Source: Brevibacillus parabrevis
GTDB taxonomy: Bacteria > Bacillota > Bacilli > Brevibacillales > Brevibacillaceae
Length of the DNA: 64,000 nt
Direction: 5' to 3'
NCBI RefSeq assembly: GCF_003710905.1
Contig: NZ_RHHV01000021.1
Span: 62,001 to 126,000, forward strand
Below, piece by piece: positions 17,887 to 25,891 of this stretch. The position numbers were made by a program, and so were the translations under genes. How positions within the stretch are numbered: the first letter of the stretch is position 1; each line of letters begins with the position of its first letter. Under the pieces are notes generated by a model. The model was not told where the DNA came from, searched no databases, and saw only the letters and a list, made by a program, of their open reading frames with translations.

Positions 17887-17915
17887 TTGACAAACAGAAA
17901 TCACCGCTTTAGTAT
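17887..17915 (+). promoter_or_regulatory. Strong sigma-A-type promoter of the ArsR gene, leaderless
   Basis: TTGACA (17887-17892), a 17-nt spacer and TAGTAT (17910-17915). The expected transcription start, about 7 nt downstream, falls on the ATG at 17922. Confidence 0.65.
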
Positions 17916-17930
17916 AGTTTTATGACTATC
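17916..17930 (+). promoter_or_regulatory. Candidate ArsR operator, copy 1
   Basis: AGTTTTATGACTATC covers the predicted transcription start and the start codon. The core pattern AGTTTTAnnACTAT recurs twice upstream of the MFS gene. Confidence 0.5.
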
Positions 17931-18212
17931 AAACAATCGAACGAGGATGAAAAGCGCGTCAAAATCTTCAAAGCGTTGGCGGATGTGAAGCGGATTGAGA
18001 TTGTTCGATTTTTGTATCGCGCAAAAGCAATGCATACGTGCGGTCACATCGGGAATACGCACGGGTTGAACAAGTCCAATACGACGTACCATCTGAAAAT
18101 TTTGCATGATGCCGAGCTGATTGACATTATCCGCGACGGGCAATTCAAATTAATTCAACTGAGGGAGGAGACATTTCAAGCGTTTTTGCCGGGTTATTTG
18201 GACACGCTGTAG
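17922..18212 (+). CDS. ArsR-family winged-helix transcriptional regulator
   Basis: A 96-residue regulator with the ArsR/SmtB fold: KIFKALADVKRIEIVRFLY forms the first helices, and GLNKSNTTYHLKILHDAELIDIIRDGQ forms the recognition helix and wing. Two Cys/His-containing positions (MHTCGH) lie before the recognition helix, but a full metal site is not evident. No Shine-Dalgarno sequence precedes the ATG, and the promoter places the mRNA 5' end on it, so the message is probably leaderless. It most likely represses itself and the downstream MFS exporter, given three shared operator-like motifs. The ligand is unknown. Confidence 0.82.
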   Translation: MTIKQSNEDEKRVKIFKALADVKRIEIVRFLYRAKAMHTCGHIGNTHGLNKSNTTYHLKILHDAELIDIIRDGQFKLIQLREETFQAFLPGYLDTL

Positions 18213-18236
18213 TGCCGGATAACCATTTTTTTTGGA

Positions 18237-18264
18237 CGATAGTTAAAGAGTTTTAGAACTATCG
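18237..18264 (+). promoter_or_regulatory. Candidate ArsR operator, copy 2 (perfect inverted repeat)
   Basis: CGATAGTT and AACTATCG form a perfect 8-bp inverted repeat with 12 nt between. The right half contains AGTTTTAGAACTATC, the same pattern as copies 1 and 3. It lies between the regulator and the MFS gene. Confidence 0.55.
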
Positions 18265-18331
18265 CAAAACACGTAAATGCGTGCAAGTACAAAGCGTGCG
18301 CATTGTCTGTTCGTCGGTACTTTAGTTTGAG

Positions 18332-18346
18332 AGTTTTAATACTATA
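18332..18346 (+). promoter_or_regulatory. Candidate ArsR operator, copy 3
   Basis: AGTTTTAATACTATA lies about 20 nt before the MFS start, where it could cover the promoter or the transcript start. Confidence 0.5.
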
Positions 18347-18363
18347 AAATTTTTGGGGTGTCC

Positions 18364-19692
18364 ATGATGCTTGAACAAAAGAAAAGCTTGTATTCGACTT
18401 GGCTCGTTTTGACCTTATGCTTTGTGATCATGCTGGCCGTGATCAATGCTGTCCTGTTTAATGTCGCACTCGCGGATATTTCCGGAGAATTGTCAATCGG
18501 TCCGTCGCAGGTCAGCTGGATTGTGGTCGGATACTCGATGATGGTCGCGATCGGTTCGATTACGTATGGCAAACTGGCGGATCGCTTTCGCGTCAAAAGC
18601 CTGCTGATCTTCGCTCTCGTCTTGTTTCTTGCCGGGTCGCTGATCGGTTTTGGTTTTTCTTCCTTTGCAGCGGTCATCATCGGGCGGATCATTCAGGCAA
18701 GCGGCGGCTCCGCGTTTATTTCCTTGTCGATGATCTCGGTAGCGAGATTTTTGCAGCCGGAGAAGCGGCCTGGCGCTTTGGCGATGTTCAGTGCGACGAT
18801 TGCGCTGGCGGCGGGGATCGGCCCACTGGTTGGGGGAGCCGTTACGCACACGCTGGGATGGCGGTACTTGTTTTTGCTCATGGTCATCGCTATCGTTGCC
18901 ATCGCTCTTTTGTTCAAGTTCATGCCAAAAGAGGAGCAGCAGTCGTCAACGTCGCTTCCGTTTGATTTTGCCGGAGCAGGGCTGTTGTTTGGCGTCATCG
19001 TTTCCGTTTTGTTTGCGGTCAATCTGAACGGACTGTTCTTTCTTTTGGCGCTCGCGTTCGCTTTTGGCTTCAAATGGTGGCTGCCCAGGACTTCTGCGCC
19101 ATTCGTGGAACGCGACTTGTTTGCCAACCAGGCTTACTTGCGATTGATCGGAATCGGCTTTTTGATGAATGTCGGCGCGATGGCCAACATGTTCCTTGCG
19201 CCGCTCTATTTGATCCATGTGCACAAGCTTTCGCCGTTTGTTGTCGGTTTGCTGTTGTTCCTCGGGGGCATTTCGGGCGTTTTGTCCAGCTTTGCCAGCG
19301 GAAAGCTGCTGCCGCGAGTCGGAGGGGGAAAAATCATTTTCGCGGCGACCGTGATGATGATGACAGGCTTCCTCGCGATGGGGGTGATTCCGCGGCCAGA
19401 TATTATCGTCGTCACGATCTTGTTACTGCTGACCATGATGAGCTACTCCGCGATTCAAGTTTCGCTGAACAATCTCGTTCCGCGAACATTGCTGCCAAGC
19501 AAAATCGGCGTAGGGCTAGGCTTTTACAACTTGCTGAACTTCGTCGGGATGGCCTTTGGTCCGGCGGCAGCGAGCAGACTTTTTGAGAAAACGGGCAACT
19601 ACAGCCTGATTTTTCTCGGCATGGCCGTCGTGATTTGCTTGCATTTCCTGTTAGTGGCGAAACCTACGGCAGTACAACAGCAGTCTCATTGA
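18364..19692 (+). CDS. MFS drug/metabolite exporter (DHA-type, Tet(K/L)-like)
   Basis: Proton-coupled major facilitator exporter of about 442 residues with 12-14 predicted membrane helices. Motif A is YGKLADRFRVKSLL and the antiporter motif C is AGIGPLVGGA in helix 5. Both are typical of DHA-type efflux pumps such as the Tet(K/L) group. The start is taken as ATG 18364, behind TTTTGGGGTG; GTG 18358 is also possible. It sits 150 nt after an ArsR-type repressor and shares its operator-like motifs, so it is probably induced by its substrate. The substrate cannot be predicted. Confidence 0.87.
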   Translation: MMLEQKKSLYSTWLVLTLCFVIMLAVINAVLFNVALADISGELSIGPSQVSWIVVGYSMMVAIGSITYGKLADRFRVKSLLIFALVLFLAGSLIGFGFSSFAAVIIGRIIQASGGSAFISLSMISVARFLQPEKRPGALAMFSATIALAAGIGPLVGGAVTHTLGWRYLFLLMVIAIVAIALLFKFMPKEEQQSSTSLPFDFAGAGLLFGVIVSVLFAVNLNGLFFLLALAFAFGFKWWLPRTSAPFVERDLFANQAYLRLIGIGFLMNVGAMANMFLAPLYLIHVHKLSPFVVGLLLFLGGISGVLSSFASGKLLPRVGGGKIIFAATVMMMTGFLAMGVIPRPDIIVVTILLLLTMMSYSAIQVSLNNLVPRTLLPSKIGVGLGFYNLLNFVGMAFGPAAASRLFEKTGNYSLIFLGMAVVICLHFLLVAKPTAVQQQSH

Positions 19693-19747
19693 CAGGCTTA
19701 CTGGCGCGATAGCGATTGCAGACGCAGATGCTTCACAACCGCAACAA

Positions 19748-19782
19748 AAAAGCCGCTCTTTTCCTGCGAAGGAGCGGCTTTT
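19748..19782. terminator. Bidirectional terminator between convergent genes
   Basis: AAAAGCCGCTC pairs with GAGCGGCTTTT with A and T tracts on both sides. It can stop the MFS transcript and the SLH transcript. Confidence 0.9.
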
Positions 19783-19789
19783 GCTTGGC

Positions 19790-20470
19790 TTATTTGGCTG
19801 GCGTGCTTTCGGCAGGCCCTGGATGTGCTTTGACGTACTCCAGCGCATTGTAGATGATTTCCGCTGCTTCTTGGCGCGTAATCGCATCGCGCGGGTGCAT
19901 TTTTTGCCCGTCATCCAGCTTGGCGATTCCGAGAACGAGCGCCCGCTGAATCGTGCCCTGGTAGCTTGGGTTCAGTTGCTCCAGATCGGCGAAGTCGCGG
20001 GGAGCGATTTTGATCATCGGCAAATCGTAGTGTGTTTCCATCGCCAGCATGAGCTGATGAATAAACTGTTCTTTCGTCCAAATCTGCTCCGGTTCAAGGT
20101 CGGCTGGCAGATCGAGTCCGTTGTTTGCGGCGATGATCAACACGTTGGAGTACCAGGCATCGTTATCGGCCTTGGCAAAATAGTCGGTTGCTTTCGGCTC
20201 TTTGATAAAGCGAATGTTGTCGATGTTGAGACGGAACGCACTGACGATCAACTGGATGCCTTGGGCAGCCGTAATCGTCGCATCCGGCATAAAGCGATGA
20301 TCGTCCACGCCCCGTAAAATTCCTTGTTGTTGCAACGCCATGATTTTATCTTTAGCCGCTACATTTTGCAAATCGGTAAACGGAGCGGAGGCGGCAAAGC
20401 CTTGTTGGGCCATAGACAGTGTCAGTAAGGCAAAAGTAGAAAAGGCGAGCAGTTTGCGAGTGGCTTTCAT
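19790..20470 (-). CDS. Exported protein made of three SLH domains
   Basis: About 226 residues. ATG at 20470 is preferred because GAGGTG lies 7 nt upstream; an ATG three codons earlier is also open. After a signal peptide (cut near GFAA-SA), the mature protein is three S-layer homology domains and little else. Each has the pattern FTDLxxx...MxxLxxxGIxxG...FxPDxxITxxQ, seen at about 30-80, 100-150 and 165-210. SLH domains bind pyruvylated secondary cell-wall polymer, so the protein should sit on the wall surface. With no other domain it may be a wall-bound adaptor or a truncated S-layer-associated protein. Confidence 0.83.
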   Translation of the reverse strand: MKATRKLLAFSTFALLTLSMAQQGFAASAPFTDLQNVAAKDKIMALQQQGILRGVDDHRFMPDATITAAQGIQLIVSAFRLNIDNIRFIKEPKATDYFAKADNDAWYSNVLIIAANNGLDLPADLEPEQIWTKEQFIHQLMLAMETHYDLPMIKIAPRDFADLEQLNPSYQGTIQRALVLGIAKLDDGQKMHPRDAITRQEAAEIIYNALEYVKAHPGPAESTPAK

Positions 20471-20558
20471 GATTATCACCTCGGCTGTTTTTGAAAAGCT
20501 TCACCTGTAGGACGACGGTTTTTCGCGAATGTTTCACGGAGTCATTTTGCAGAATAAA

Positions 20559-20598
20559 TAGACTGCCTTTTCTGTTTATTATATAATGTTATAAGACG
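20559..20598 (+). promoter_or_regulatory. frlD promoter with candidate FrlR site
   Basis: TAGACT (20559-20564), a 17-nt spacer and TATAAT (20582-20587). TTATAAGACG (20589-20598) directly follows the -10 box and recurs at the frlB and frlR promoters. Confidence 0.55.
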
Positions 20599-20626
20599 TA
20601 CTAATTAACTCACAGGGGGAAACGTG

Positions 20627-21448
20627 ATGAAACTGATTGCGATTGGCGATAATGTGGTGGATTACTACAAAGACCGCGGCGAAATTTTTCCCGGGGGCAA
20701 TGCGCTGAACGTAGCGGTGCTGGGCAAACGGTATCAGGCAGATGTGTCCTCGTACATTGGCATCATCGGCAACGACCAGGCGGCTGATCATGTCAGACAG
20801 ACTCTGCTTTTGGAAAAGATCGATATTTCCCGCTTGCGTCAAGCGATCGGCCCGAATGGAGAAGCGATCGTTTCCCTCAACGCCGACGGTGATCGCGTGT
20901 TCGTCGGTTCCAACAAAGGCGGTGTGCAAGCGTACATGGGGCTAAGGCTGACCGATGACGACAAGGCGTACATAGCCAGGCATGAGCTGCTGCACACGAG
21001 CATTTACAGCAATCTGGAGCACGAGTTGCCCGAATTGCACAAAGCGATCCGCATTTCCTTCGACTTTTCGACGCGCTGGACGCCTGCCTATTTGGAACGG
21101 GTATGCCCTTATGTCGACTACGGCTTTTTCTCGGGGAGCGACCTGACAGAAGACGAGTGCCACCAGCTCATCCAGCAAGTGCATCGTCTGGGAACAAAAG
21201 TTGTCGGGGTGACGCGCGGCGCGCAAGGAGCGATTTTTTCCGAAGCAGGCAAGCTGTACCGCCAAGAAATTGTTCCGACCGAGGTCGTAGACACGTTGGG
21301 TGCGGGAGACTCGTTTATCGCCATGTTTTTAATGAAGTACCATCCAGACGGCGACATGCAAGCGGCGCTGAGGCAGGCGTCAGTAGCGGCGGCCCAGACG
21401 TGCGGACATTACGGCGCTTTCGGATACGGCGTTCCCAAAGTTGGTTGA
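20627..21448 (+). CDS. frlD: Fructoselysine 6-kinase-like PfkB sugar kinase
   Basis: PfkB/ribokinase-family kinase of 273 residues. It would phosphorylate the imported Amadori compound at C6 before cleavage by FrlB. The N-terminal GDNVVDYY and FPGGNALNVA segments form the sugar site. DTLGAGDSF near residue 225 is PfkB signature 2 with the catalytic Asp. Start ATG 20627 has AGGGGGAAA upstream. The assignment to frlD rests on the kinase family plus the neighbouring transporter, SIS deglycase and GntR regulator. In B. subtilis this kinase is the last gene of frlBONMD on the same strand. Here it is inverted and converges with frlM, with its own promoter and operator-like site. Confidence 0.82.
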   Translation: MKLIAIGDNVVDYYKDRGEIFPGGNALNVAVLGKRYQADVSSYIGIIGNDQAADHVRQTLLLEKIDISRLRQAIGPNGEAIVSLNADGDRVFVGSNKGGVQAYMGLRLTDDDKAYIARHELLHTSIYSNLEHELPELHKAIRISFDFSTRWTPAYLERVCPYVDYGFFSGSDLTEDECHQLIQQVHRLGTKVVGVTRGAQGAIFSEAGKLYRQEIVPTEVVDTLGAGDSFIAMFLMKYHPDGDMQAALRQASVAAAQTCGHYGAFGYGVPKVG

Positions 21449-21460
21449 TCGGTCAAAAAA

Positions 21461-21489
21461 AAGAAGCTAGAGACATCTTCTAGCTTCTT
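21461..21489. terminator. Bidirectional terminator between frlD and frlM
   Basis: AAGAAGCTAGA pairs perfectly with TCTAGCTTCTT, with an A tract on the left and T-rich DNA on the right. It touches the frlM stop codon. Confidence 0.88.
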
Positions 21490-22389
21490 TTATCCTTTTA
21501 TGCCCCCGCTCGTCAGGCCCCTGACGAAGTATTTTTGCATGAACAAAAAGAGCAGGATGATCGGCAGCGCAGAGATGGTCAAGCCAGCGAGCAGCACGCC
21601 CCAATCGGTTTGCAGCATGTCCCGGAACGCCATCAAGCCGGAAGGGATCGTCTTCAGCTTGTTATCGTCAATGAAGATGATGGAAAACAAAAACTCGTTC
21701 CAGGAAAAGTAAGCCGTCAACAGCGCAGACGTCAGCAGGATCGGGGTGCTGAGCGGCAAAAAAATGCGGGTGAACACGCTGAAGCTGCTACAGCCATCCA
21801 TGTAAGCCGCTTCCTCGATTTCTTTCGGGATCGTCAGGAAGTGCGCGCGGATCAACAGCACGGTAAAAGGAAGCCGGTAGGCGACGTACGGGATGATCAA
21901 AGCCCAGTACGTGTTGAACAGCCCGAGACTCTGGATCAGTTTGTAAAGGGGGATCAGGCTGACTTGCGGAGAGAGCATCAATCCGCCGAGAATCAAAATC
22001 AGCACGAGCCGCTTGCCGCGAAACGAAAAGCGGGTTAGGCCATACGCCCCGAGAGCGCTTAACAGCACGGTCAAAAAGCAAGTCAGGCTGGTGACGATGA
22101 CGCTGTTTAAAAAGTAGGCGGAAATCCCTTGCTCCCAGGCTGTCACGTAATTTTCGAACAGCCATTGTGTCGGAAGCGCCCAGCTGTCGCTGAAAATCTC
22201 GGAAGATTCCTTGAGCGAGTTCATCACCATCCAGAACAACGGGTAGGCGATGGCGACGAAGTACAGCAGCAAAATGACCAAAAGGCTGGAACTGCCCCAT
22301 GTCAAGCCTCGTCTGCTGCGCTGTTTCTTCGCTGTCGGCAGGAGGGGAGCTGCGTTTTGCTGTGAAACCGTTTCCATATTTTGCTGCAT
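21490..22389 (-). CDS. frlM: Sugar ABC transporter permease, FrlM-like
   Basis: MalG-type inner-membrane permease of 299 residues with six predicted helices. It carries the cytoplasmic EAA loop (EEAAYMDGCSSFSVFTRIFLP) that contacts the ATPase. It starts 5 nt after frlN stops, so the two are co-translated and form the heterodimeric channel for fructoselysine or a related Amadori product. No ATPase gene is present in the locus. As known for the B. subtilis frl system, a shared MsmX-type ATPase elsewhere in the genome would be needed. Confidence 0.87.
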   Translation of the reverse strand: MQQNMETVSQQNAAPLLPTAKKQRSRRGLTWGSSSLLVILLLYFVAIAYPLFWMVMNSLKESSEIFSDSWALPTQWLFENYVTAWEQGISAYFLNSVIVTSLTCFLTVLLSALGAYGLTRFSFRGKRLVLILILGGLMLSPQVSLIPLYKLIQSLGLFNTYWALIIPYVAYRLPFTVLLIRAHFLTIPKEIEEAAYMDGCSSFSVFTRIFLPLSTPILLTSALLTAYFSWNEFLFSIIFIDDNKLKTIPSGLMAFRDMLQTDWGVLLAGLTISALPIILLFLFMQKYFVRGLTSGGIKG

Positions 22390-22394
22390 GTCGA

Positions 22395-23270
22395 TTACTC
22401 CTCTCCAGTCTTGGATAGCTTCATTTGCACGAGTGAAATCAACAGCGTGATAGCCAAAATGACGTTGGCGATCGTCGACGCGTAGCCCATCTGGTCGTGA
22501 ACGAAGGCGGACTGGTACAAGTAGGTGCCGAGCACCTCGGAAGCGTGACCGGGACCACCGCCCGTGAGTATGTAGACTTCATTGAAAACGGTAAAGGCGC
22601 CAGCCAGCGTAATCGTGGAGGTAACAAACGTCATCTCCCGCACTTGCGGAACCGTGACGTGAAAAAACATCCGGATTTTGCTTGCGCCGTCGATTTCGGC
22701 GGCTTCGTACAGCTCTTGCGGGATTTTCTGGATCGCGACGATGAACAGCATCATGATGTAGCCGATGCTTTGCCACTGGGAGACGGCAATCGCCGCAAAG
22801 ATGGCTGTCGCAGAATCTCCAACCCACGCCCGTGTCCAGCTCTCCAGTCCGATGGCGGACAAAAAGCCGTTCAGCAAGCCGACTTGCGGATGGTAGATGA
22901 AGTCAAACAGCAGAGCGATGACGGTGATCGAGATGATGACAGGCGTGAAGTAAATCGTGCGAAAGAGCGGGGAGATTTTGCGAAACACTTTGTCTTCCAG
23001 AACAGCCGCCAGGACAAGCCCGCCAAAAACTTGAAAGATGAGAGAAATGACGGCGTAGTAGATGTTGTTCACAAGCGCCTGGTAAAAGATCGGGTCGTGA
23101 AACAGCTTCGCGTATTGGGCCAGTCCGACGAACGTTTTGTCCGCGGAGAAAGCGCTCCATTCAAACAAGCTGAACTGGATGTTTTGGACAATCGGGAAGT
23201 AAATAAAAAGGAGGATCAACAAAAAGCCTGGAAGGACATACAAGTAACCCGCATATTTTCGCTGGAGCAT
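22395..23270 (-). CDS. frlN: Sugar ABC transporter permease, FrlN-like
   Basis: MalF-type permease of 291 residues with six helices and an EAA loop (YEAAEIDGASKIRMFFHVTVP). The start ATG at 23270 is chosen because GGGGGGAACGAT precedes it and the protein then begins directly with MLQRKYAGYLYVLPG, as is usual. The frame is open for another 65 codons upstream, but that part has no family similarity. It lies 79 nt after frlO and pairs with FrlM. Confidence 0.87.
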   Translation of the reverse strand: MLQRKYAGYLYVLPGFLLILLFIYFPIVQNIQFSLFEWSAFSADKTFVGLAQYAKLFHDPIFYQALVNNIYYAVISLIFQVFGGLVLAAVLEDKVFRKISPLFRTIYFTPVIISITVIALLFDFIYHPQVGLLNGFLSAIGLESWTRAWVGDSATAIFAAIAVSQWQSIGYIMMLFIVAIQKIPQELYEAAEIDGASKIRMFFHVTVPQVREMTFVTSTITLAGAFTVFNEVYILTGGGPGHASEVLGTYLYQSAFVHDQMGYASTIANVILAITLLISLVQMKLSKTGEE

Positions 23271-23349
23271 ATCGTTCCCCCCTAAGTGTATGAAGAGACA
23301 GTGGAGCCGCTCGGGACTCCACTGCCGTGCTTTTTGGGCGCTTACCTTG

Positions 23350-24672
23350 TTACTTGGACTGTTCCCGCACCTGCTGCGCTGCCTTGCGAACATCTTGCAT
23401 GATTTCCTCCGGCGATTTTTCCCCGTTGAGCATTTGCTGCGTGCCTGCGAGATAGGCGTCGACAATTTTGATATCGAGATCGGTATCGAGCCACAAAGCC
23501 AAGCCTTCTGCTGCGGTCACGCGCTCTACAGCCTCGATGCCGAGCGGAGTGGCGGTATTTGCGTTGACAGCCCCTTTGACGGCGCTATACTTGCCGACAT
23601 CCTTGACGAATTTTTCGGCTTGCGCTTTCGAGGTCAAAAATTGCAGGAACTTCACGGCTTCTTTTGGATGCTTCGTGGTGGCCGAAATCATGAAGCCCTC
23701 GGGAGCGCCTGTCAAAAATTTCGGATTGCCTTTGCCGCCTTCGATCGCTGGGAAGTCGAGGAATCCCCATGGAAACTTCGTCTTCGGTTCTACCAGCCGC
23801 ACTTCTGCGGTCTCGGCGTAAAAAATCGCCGCTTTCTGGTCGATGAACAGTTGTCTGGCAAACTCATGATCCAGGCCATTGACATCTTTGTTGAAATAGG
23901 GGATTAGCTCCTGCATTTTTTTCAGCGCTTCTACATAGCCTGGGTCTTCAAATGTTCCGGTGGCGCGGTTGTAGTCTTTTTCCCGCGTGCTTTCATCGAC
24001 CATGCGCTGGTTCAGCGTGCCGATGTAGTGGGAAGATGCCCATGGCGCCTTGTTGCCGAAGGTGATCGGAGTATAGCCGTTGTCCTTTAGCGTTTGCAGG
24101 GTGGAGAGGAACTCTGACCAGGTGGTTGGGACGGCGAGATTCAGCTTGGCGAAAATGTCTTTGTTGTAGAAAAACGTTTTGCCGTCGATCGTGAGTGGCA
24201 CGCCGTACAGCTTGTTGTCCAGCGTAAACGGCACGAGCTGGGATTCCATCAGCTGATCATGCCAGGCTTTGTCTTCCTGGGCGTAGCTGGTCAAATCGAG
24301 CGCTTTGCCGCCTCGCACAAACTTGTAGGCGTATTCGCCGCTCCACGAAAAGTAAATGTCAGGGGGATTGTCCGTGCCGAGCAGGACGCTGATTTTTTCC
24401 TTGTAGGCGTCGTTTAGCACCGCCTCTGTTTCAATCTTGATGTTCGGATTTTCCTGTTCAAACGCTTTGACGACTTGTTCGAAGTAGGTTTTGTCAGGGT
24501 CTCTGGGCCAGCGGTGGAAAAAACGCAAGGTGACCTGCTGATCCGCAGCGGGGGAGACTTGATTTCCGCCAGGGTCTGCAGAAGCTTGCTTGGGCGTATC
24601 AGCAGTCGAGCAGCCAGTTGCGAGCGAGAAAATAAGCAAAAGACCAGTGGCGAACCGAAGTATCCTTTTCAA
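23350..24672 (-). CDS. frlO: Extracellular sugar-binding lipoprotein, FrlO-like
   Basis: Solute-binding protein of 440 residues. The lipobox LATGC ends at Cys21, so the mature protein is lipid-anchored to the outer face of the membrane. The rest follows the family-1 sugar-binding pattern (VTLRFFHRWPRDPDKTYFEQVVKAFEQENPNIKIE, and later FFYNKDIFAKL). It captures the substrate for FrlN and FrlM. A large palindrome sits at its promoter. Its position between frlB and frlN matches the B. subtilis order B-O-N-M. Confidence 0.87.
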   Translation of the reverse strand: MKRILRFATGLLLIFSLATGCSTADTPKQASADPGGNQVSPAADQQVTLRFFHRWPRDPDKTYFEQVVKAFEQENPNIKIETEAVLNDAYKEKISVLLGTDNPPDIYFSWSGEYAYKFVRGGKALDLTSYAQEDKAWHDQLMESQLVPFTLDNKLYGVPLTIDGKTFFYNKDIFAKLNLAVPTTWSEFLSTLQTLKDNGYTPITFGNKAPWASSHYIGTLNQRMVDESTREKDYNRATGTFEDPGYVEALKKMQELIPYFNKDVNGLDHEFARQLFIDQKAAIFYAETAEVRLVEPKTKFPWGFLDFPAIEGGKGNPKFLTGAPEGFMISATTKHPKEAVKFLQFLTSKAQAEKFVKDVGKYSAVKGAVNANTATPLGIEAVERVTAAEGLALWLDTDLDIKIVDAYLAGTQQMLNGEKSPEEIMQDVRKAAQQVREQSK

Positions 24673-24713
24673 GACATTGCCCCCTTTTATCTTGTAGGAA
24701 TCGTGCAGGAAAA

Positions 24714-24751
24714 TTTTATATCATATTATGACATTATATTATGATATAAAA
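24714..24751. promoter_or_regulatory. Large palindrome at the frlO promoter
   Basis: TTTTATATCATATTA and TATTATGATATAAAA form a 15-bp inverted repeat with one mismatch around an 8-nt centre. On the minus strand TTGACA (plus 24760-24765) lies 17 nt before ATAATA inside the palindrome. This indicates an operator overlapping the -10 region. Confidence 0.6.
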
Positions 24752-24786
24752 TTAAGAATTGTCAAACAACAAATGTTCTCCGCGTC

Positions 24787-25755
24787 TTAGTAAGCGACTT
24801 TCCACATGTAACGTCTGGTCGAAAGCGGGTGGTTGCGGGCATCTGCGAGTTCATTGGCAAACTGGCGCAAAACGTAATTCAATACGAGCGGAGCGATATA
24901 GCCGCGCAGATCGTCGGCGATTTCGGACAGGTCGAACTCTTTGGCATCCAGCGTGATCAGCTTTTCGCCGTACTGCTGATTGAACGTCTGCACGCGCTCT
25001 TCCAGCGGGCGAGTCTCGTCCAGCCCAAGCAGTTGAATGACGGGCACGTTTTTGTCGAGAATTTCGAACGGACCATGGAAATATTCTCCGGCGTGGATCG
25101 CATGCGAGTGAATCCACTGCATTTCCATCAGGATGCAGATCGCGAAGGAGTAGGCTACGCCGAAATTGGCTCCGCTGGCGATGGTGTAGATGATGTTTTC
25201 GTCCTTGTTGGCTTCCCCGAACGCTTTTGCCTGGTCCATAAACTGACTTTTCGCCCGATCATACACGGTTTGCAAGCTTTGCAGGGACTGGATGAAGCGG
25301 TGGAATTTGGCGTTTTCTTCTTTGACGTAGAGCAGTCCTGTCACGAGTTGATACATGATCGAGTAGTTGGTTTCAAAAGCGGGCGCGTCCGGGCCATAGC
25401 TGTACGTGATGACGTGCTCCGACGCTTCGGCCAATGGGGAGGACGGTTCGTGGGTCAAGGAAACGGTGAGGGCGCCTTTGCTGCGGGCAAATTTGGCTGC
25501 TTCGGCCGTCTCAGGCGTATTGCCGGAGTGGGAGCACAAGATGACGAGCGACTTCGCGCCGAGCGTGGCGGGGTTGCGGTGAATAAATTCATTGGAGCTG
25601 TACAAGTCCGAGTAGATCGTTTTCGCTTCGCGGTCGAGCCAGTATTTGCTTGGATACATCAAGGCCGATGATCCGCCGCAAGCGACGAGAAAGACGTTTT
25701 CGATCGGACGGGAGCTGATTGCATCCAAAGCTTGCTGAACGTAAGGATGTAACAT
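24787..25755 (-). CDS. frlB: SIS-domain deglycase, FrlB-like
   Basis: Sugar isomerase (SIS) protein of 322 residues. FrlB cleaves fructoselysine 6-phosphate to lysine and glucose 6-phosphate in the cytosol. Two SIS halves are visible: FLVACGGSSALMYPSKYWLDR and CSHSGNTPETAEAAKFARSKGALTVSLTH in the first, and HSHAIHAGEYFHGPFEIL in the second. The latter carries the Glu/His residues typical of this deglycase group. AAGGAGGTC precedes the ATG. It has its own promoter with two operator-like elements and is separated from frlR by a terminator. Confidence 0.85.
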   Translation of the reverse strand: MLHPYVQQALDAISSRPIENVFLVACGGSSALMYPSKYWLDREAKTIYSDLYSSNEFIHRNPATLGAKSLVILCSHSGNTPETAEAAKFARSKGALTVSLTHEPSSPLAEASEHVITYSYGPDAPAFETNYSIMYQLVTGLLYVKEENAKFHRFIQSLQSLQTVYDRAKSQFMDQAKAFGEANKDENIIYTIASGANFGVAYSFAICILMEMQWIHSHAIHAGEYFHGPFEILDKNVPVIQLLGLDETRPLEERVQTFNQQYGEKLITLDAKEFDLSEIADDLRGYIAPLVLNYVLRQFANELADARNHPLSTRRYMWKVAY

Positions 25756-25785
25756 GAGAAGACCTCCTTGAAATGAATGGATTGG

Positions 25786-25825
25786 TTATATAACAATATA
25801 TAACATCTTATAAACGGACAATCAA
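25786..25825 (-). promoter_or_regulatory. frlB promoter with operator-like repeats
   Basis: On the minus strand TTGATT (25820-25825), a 17-nt spacer and TATATA (25797-25802). The spacer holds TTATAAGA. TTATATA-ACAA-TATATAA (25786-25803) is a perfect inverted repeat over the -10 box. Confidence 0.55.
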
Positions 25826-25858
25826 CTGATTTTTCGAAAAATTTACCAAGAAGCCGTC

Positions 25859-25891
25859 CACAACAAAAACACTGGATGCTTCGTCCAGTGT
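25859..25891 (-). terminator. Terminator of frlR
   Basis: ACACTGGA pairs perfectly with TCCAGTGT around a 7-nt loop. On the minus strand it is followed by GTTTTTGTTG. It separates frlR from frlB. Confidence 0.75.

Noticed and set aside
23271..23465. N-terminal extension of the FrlN permease
   Set aside because: The extra 65 codons have no similarity to permeases and overlap the frlO 3' end. A strong GGGGGG ribosome binding site precedes the internal ATG at 23270.
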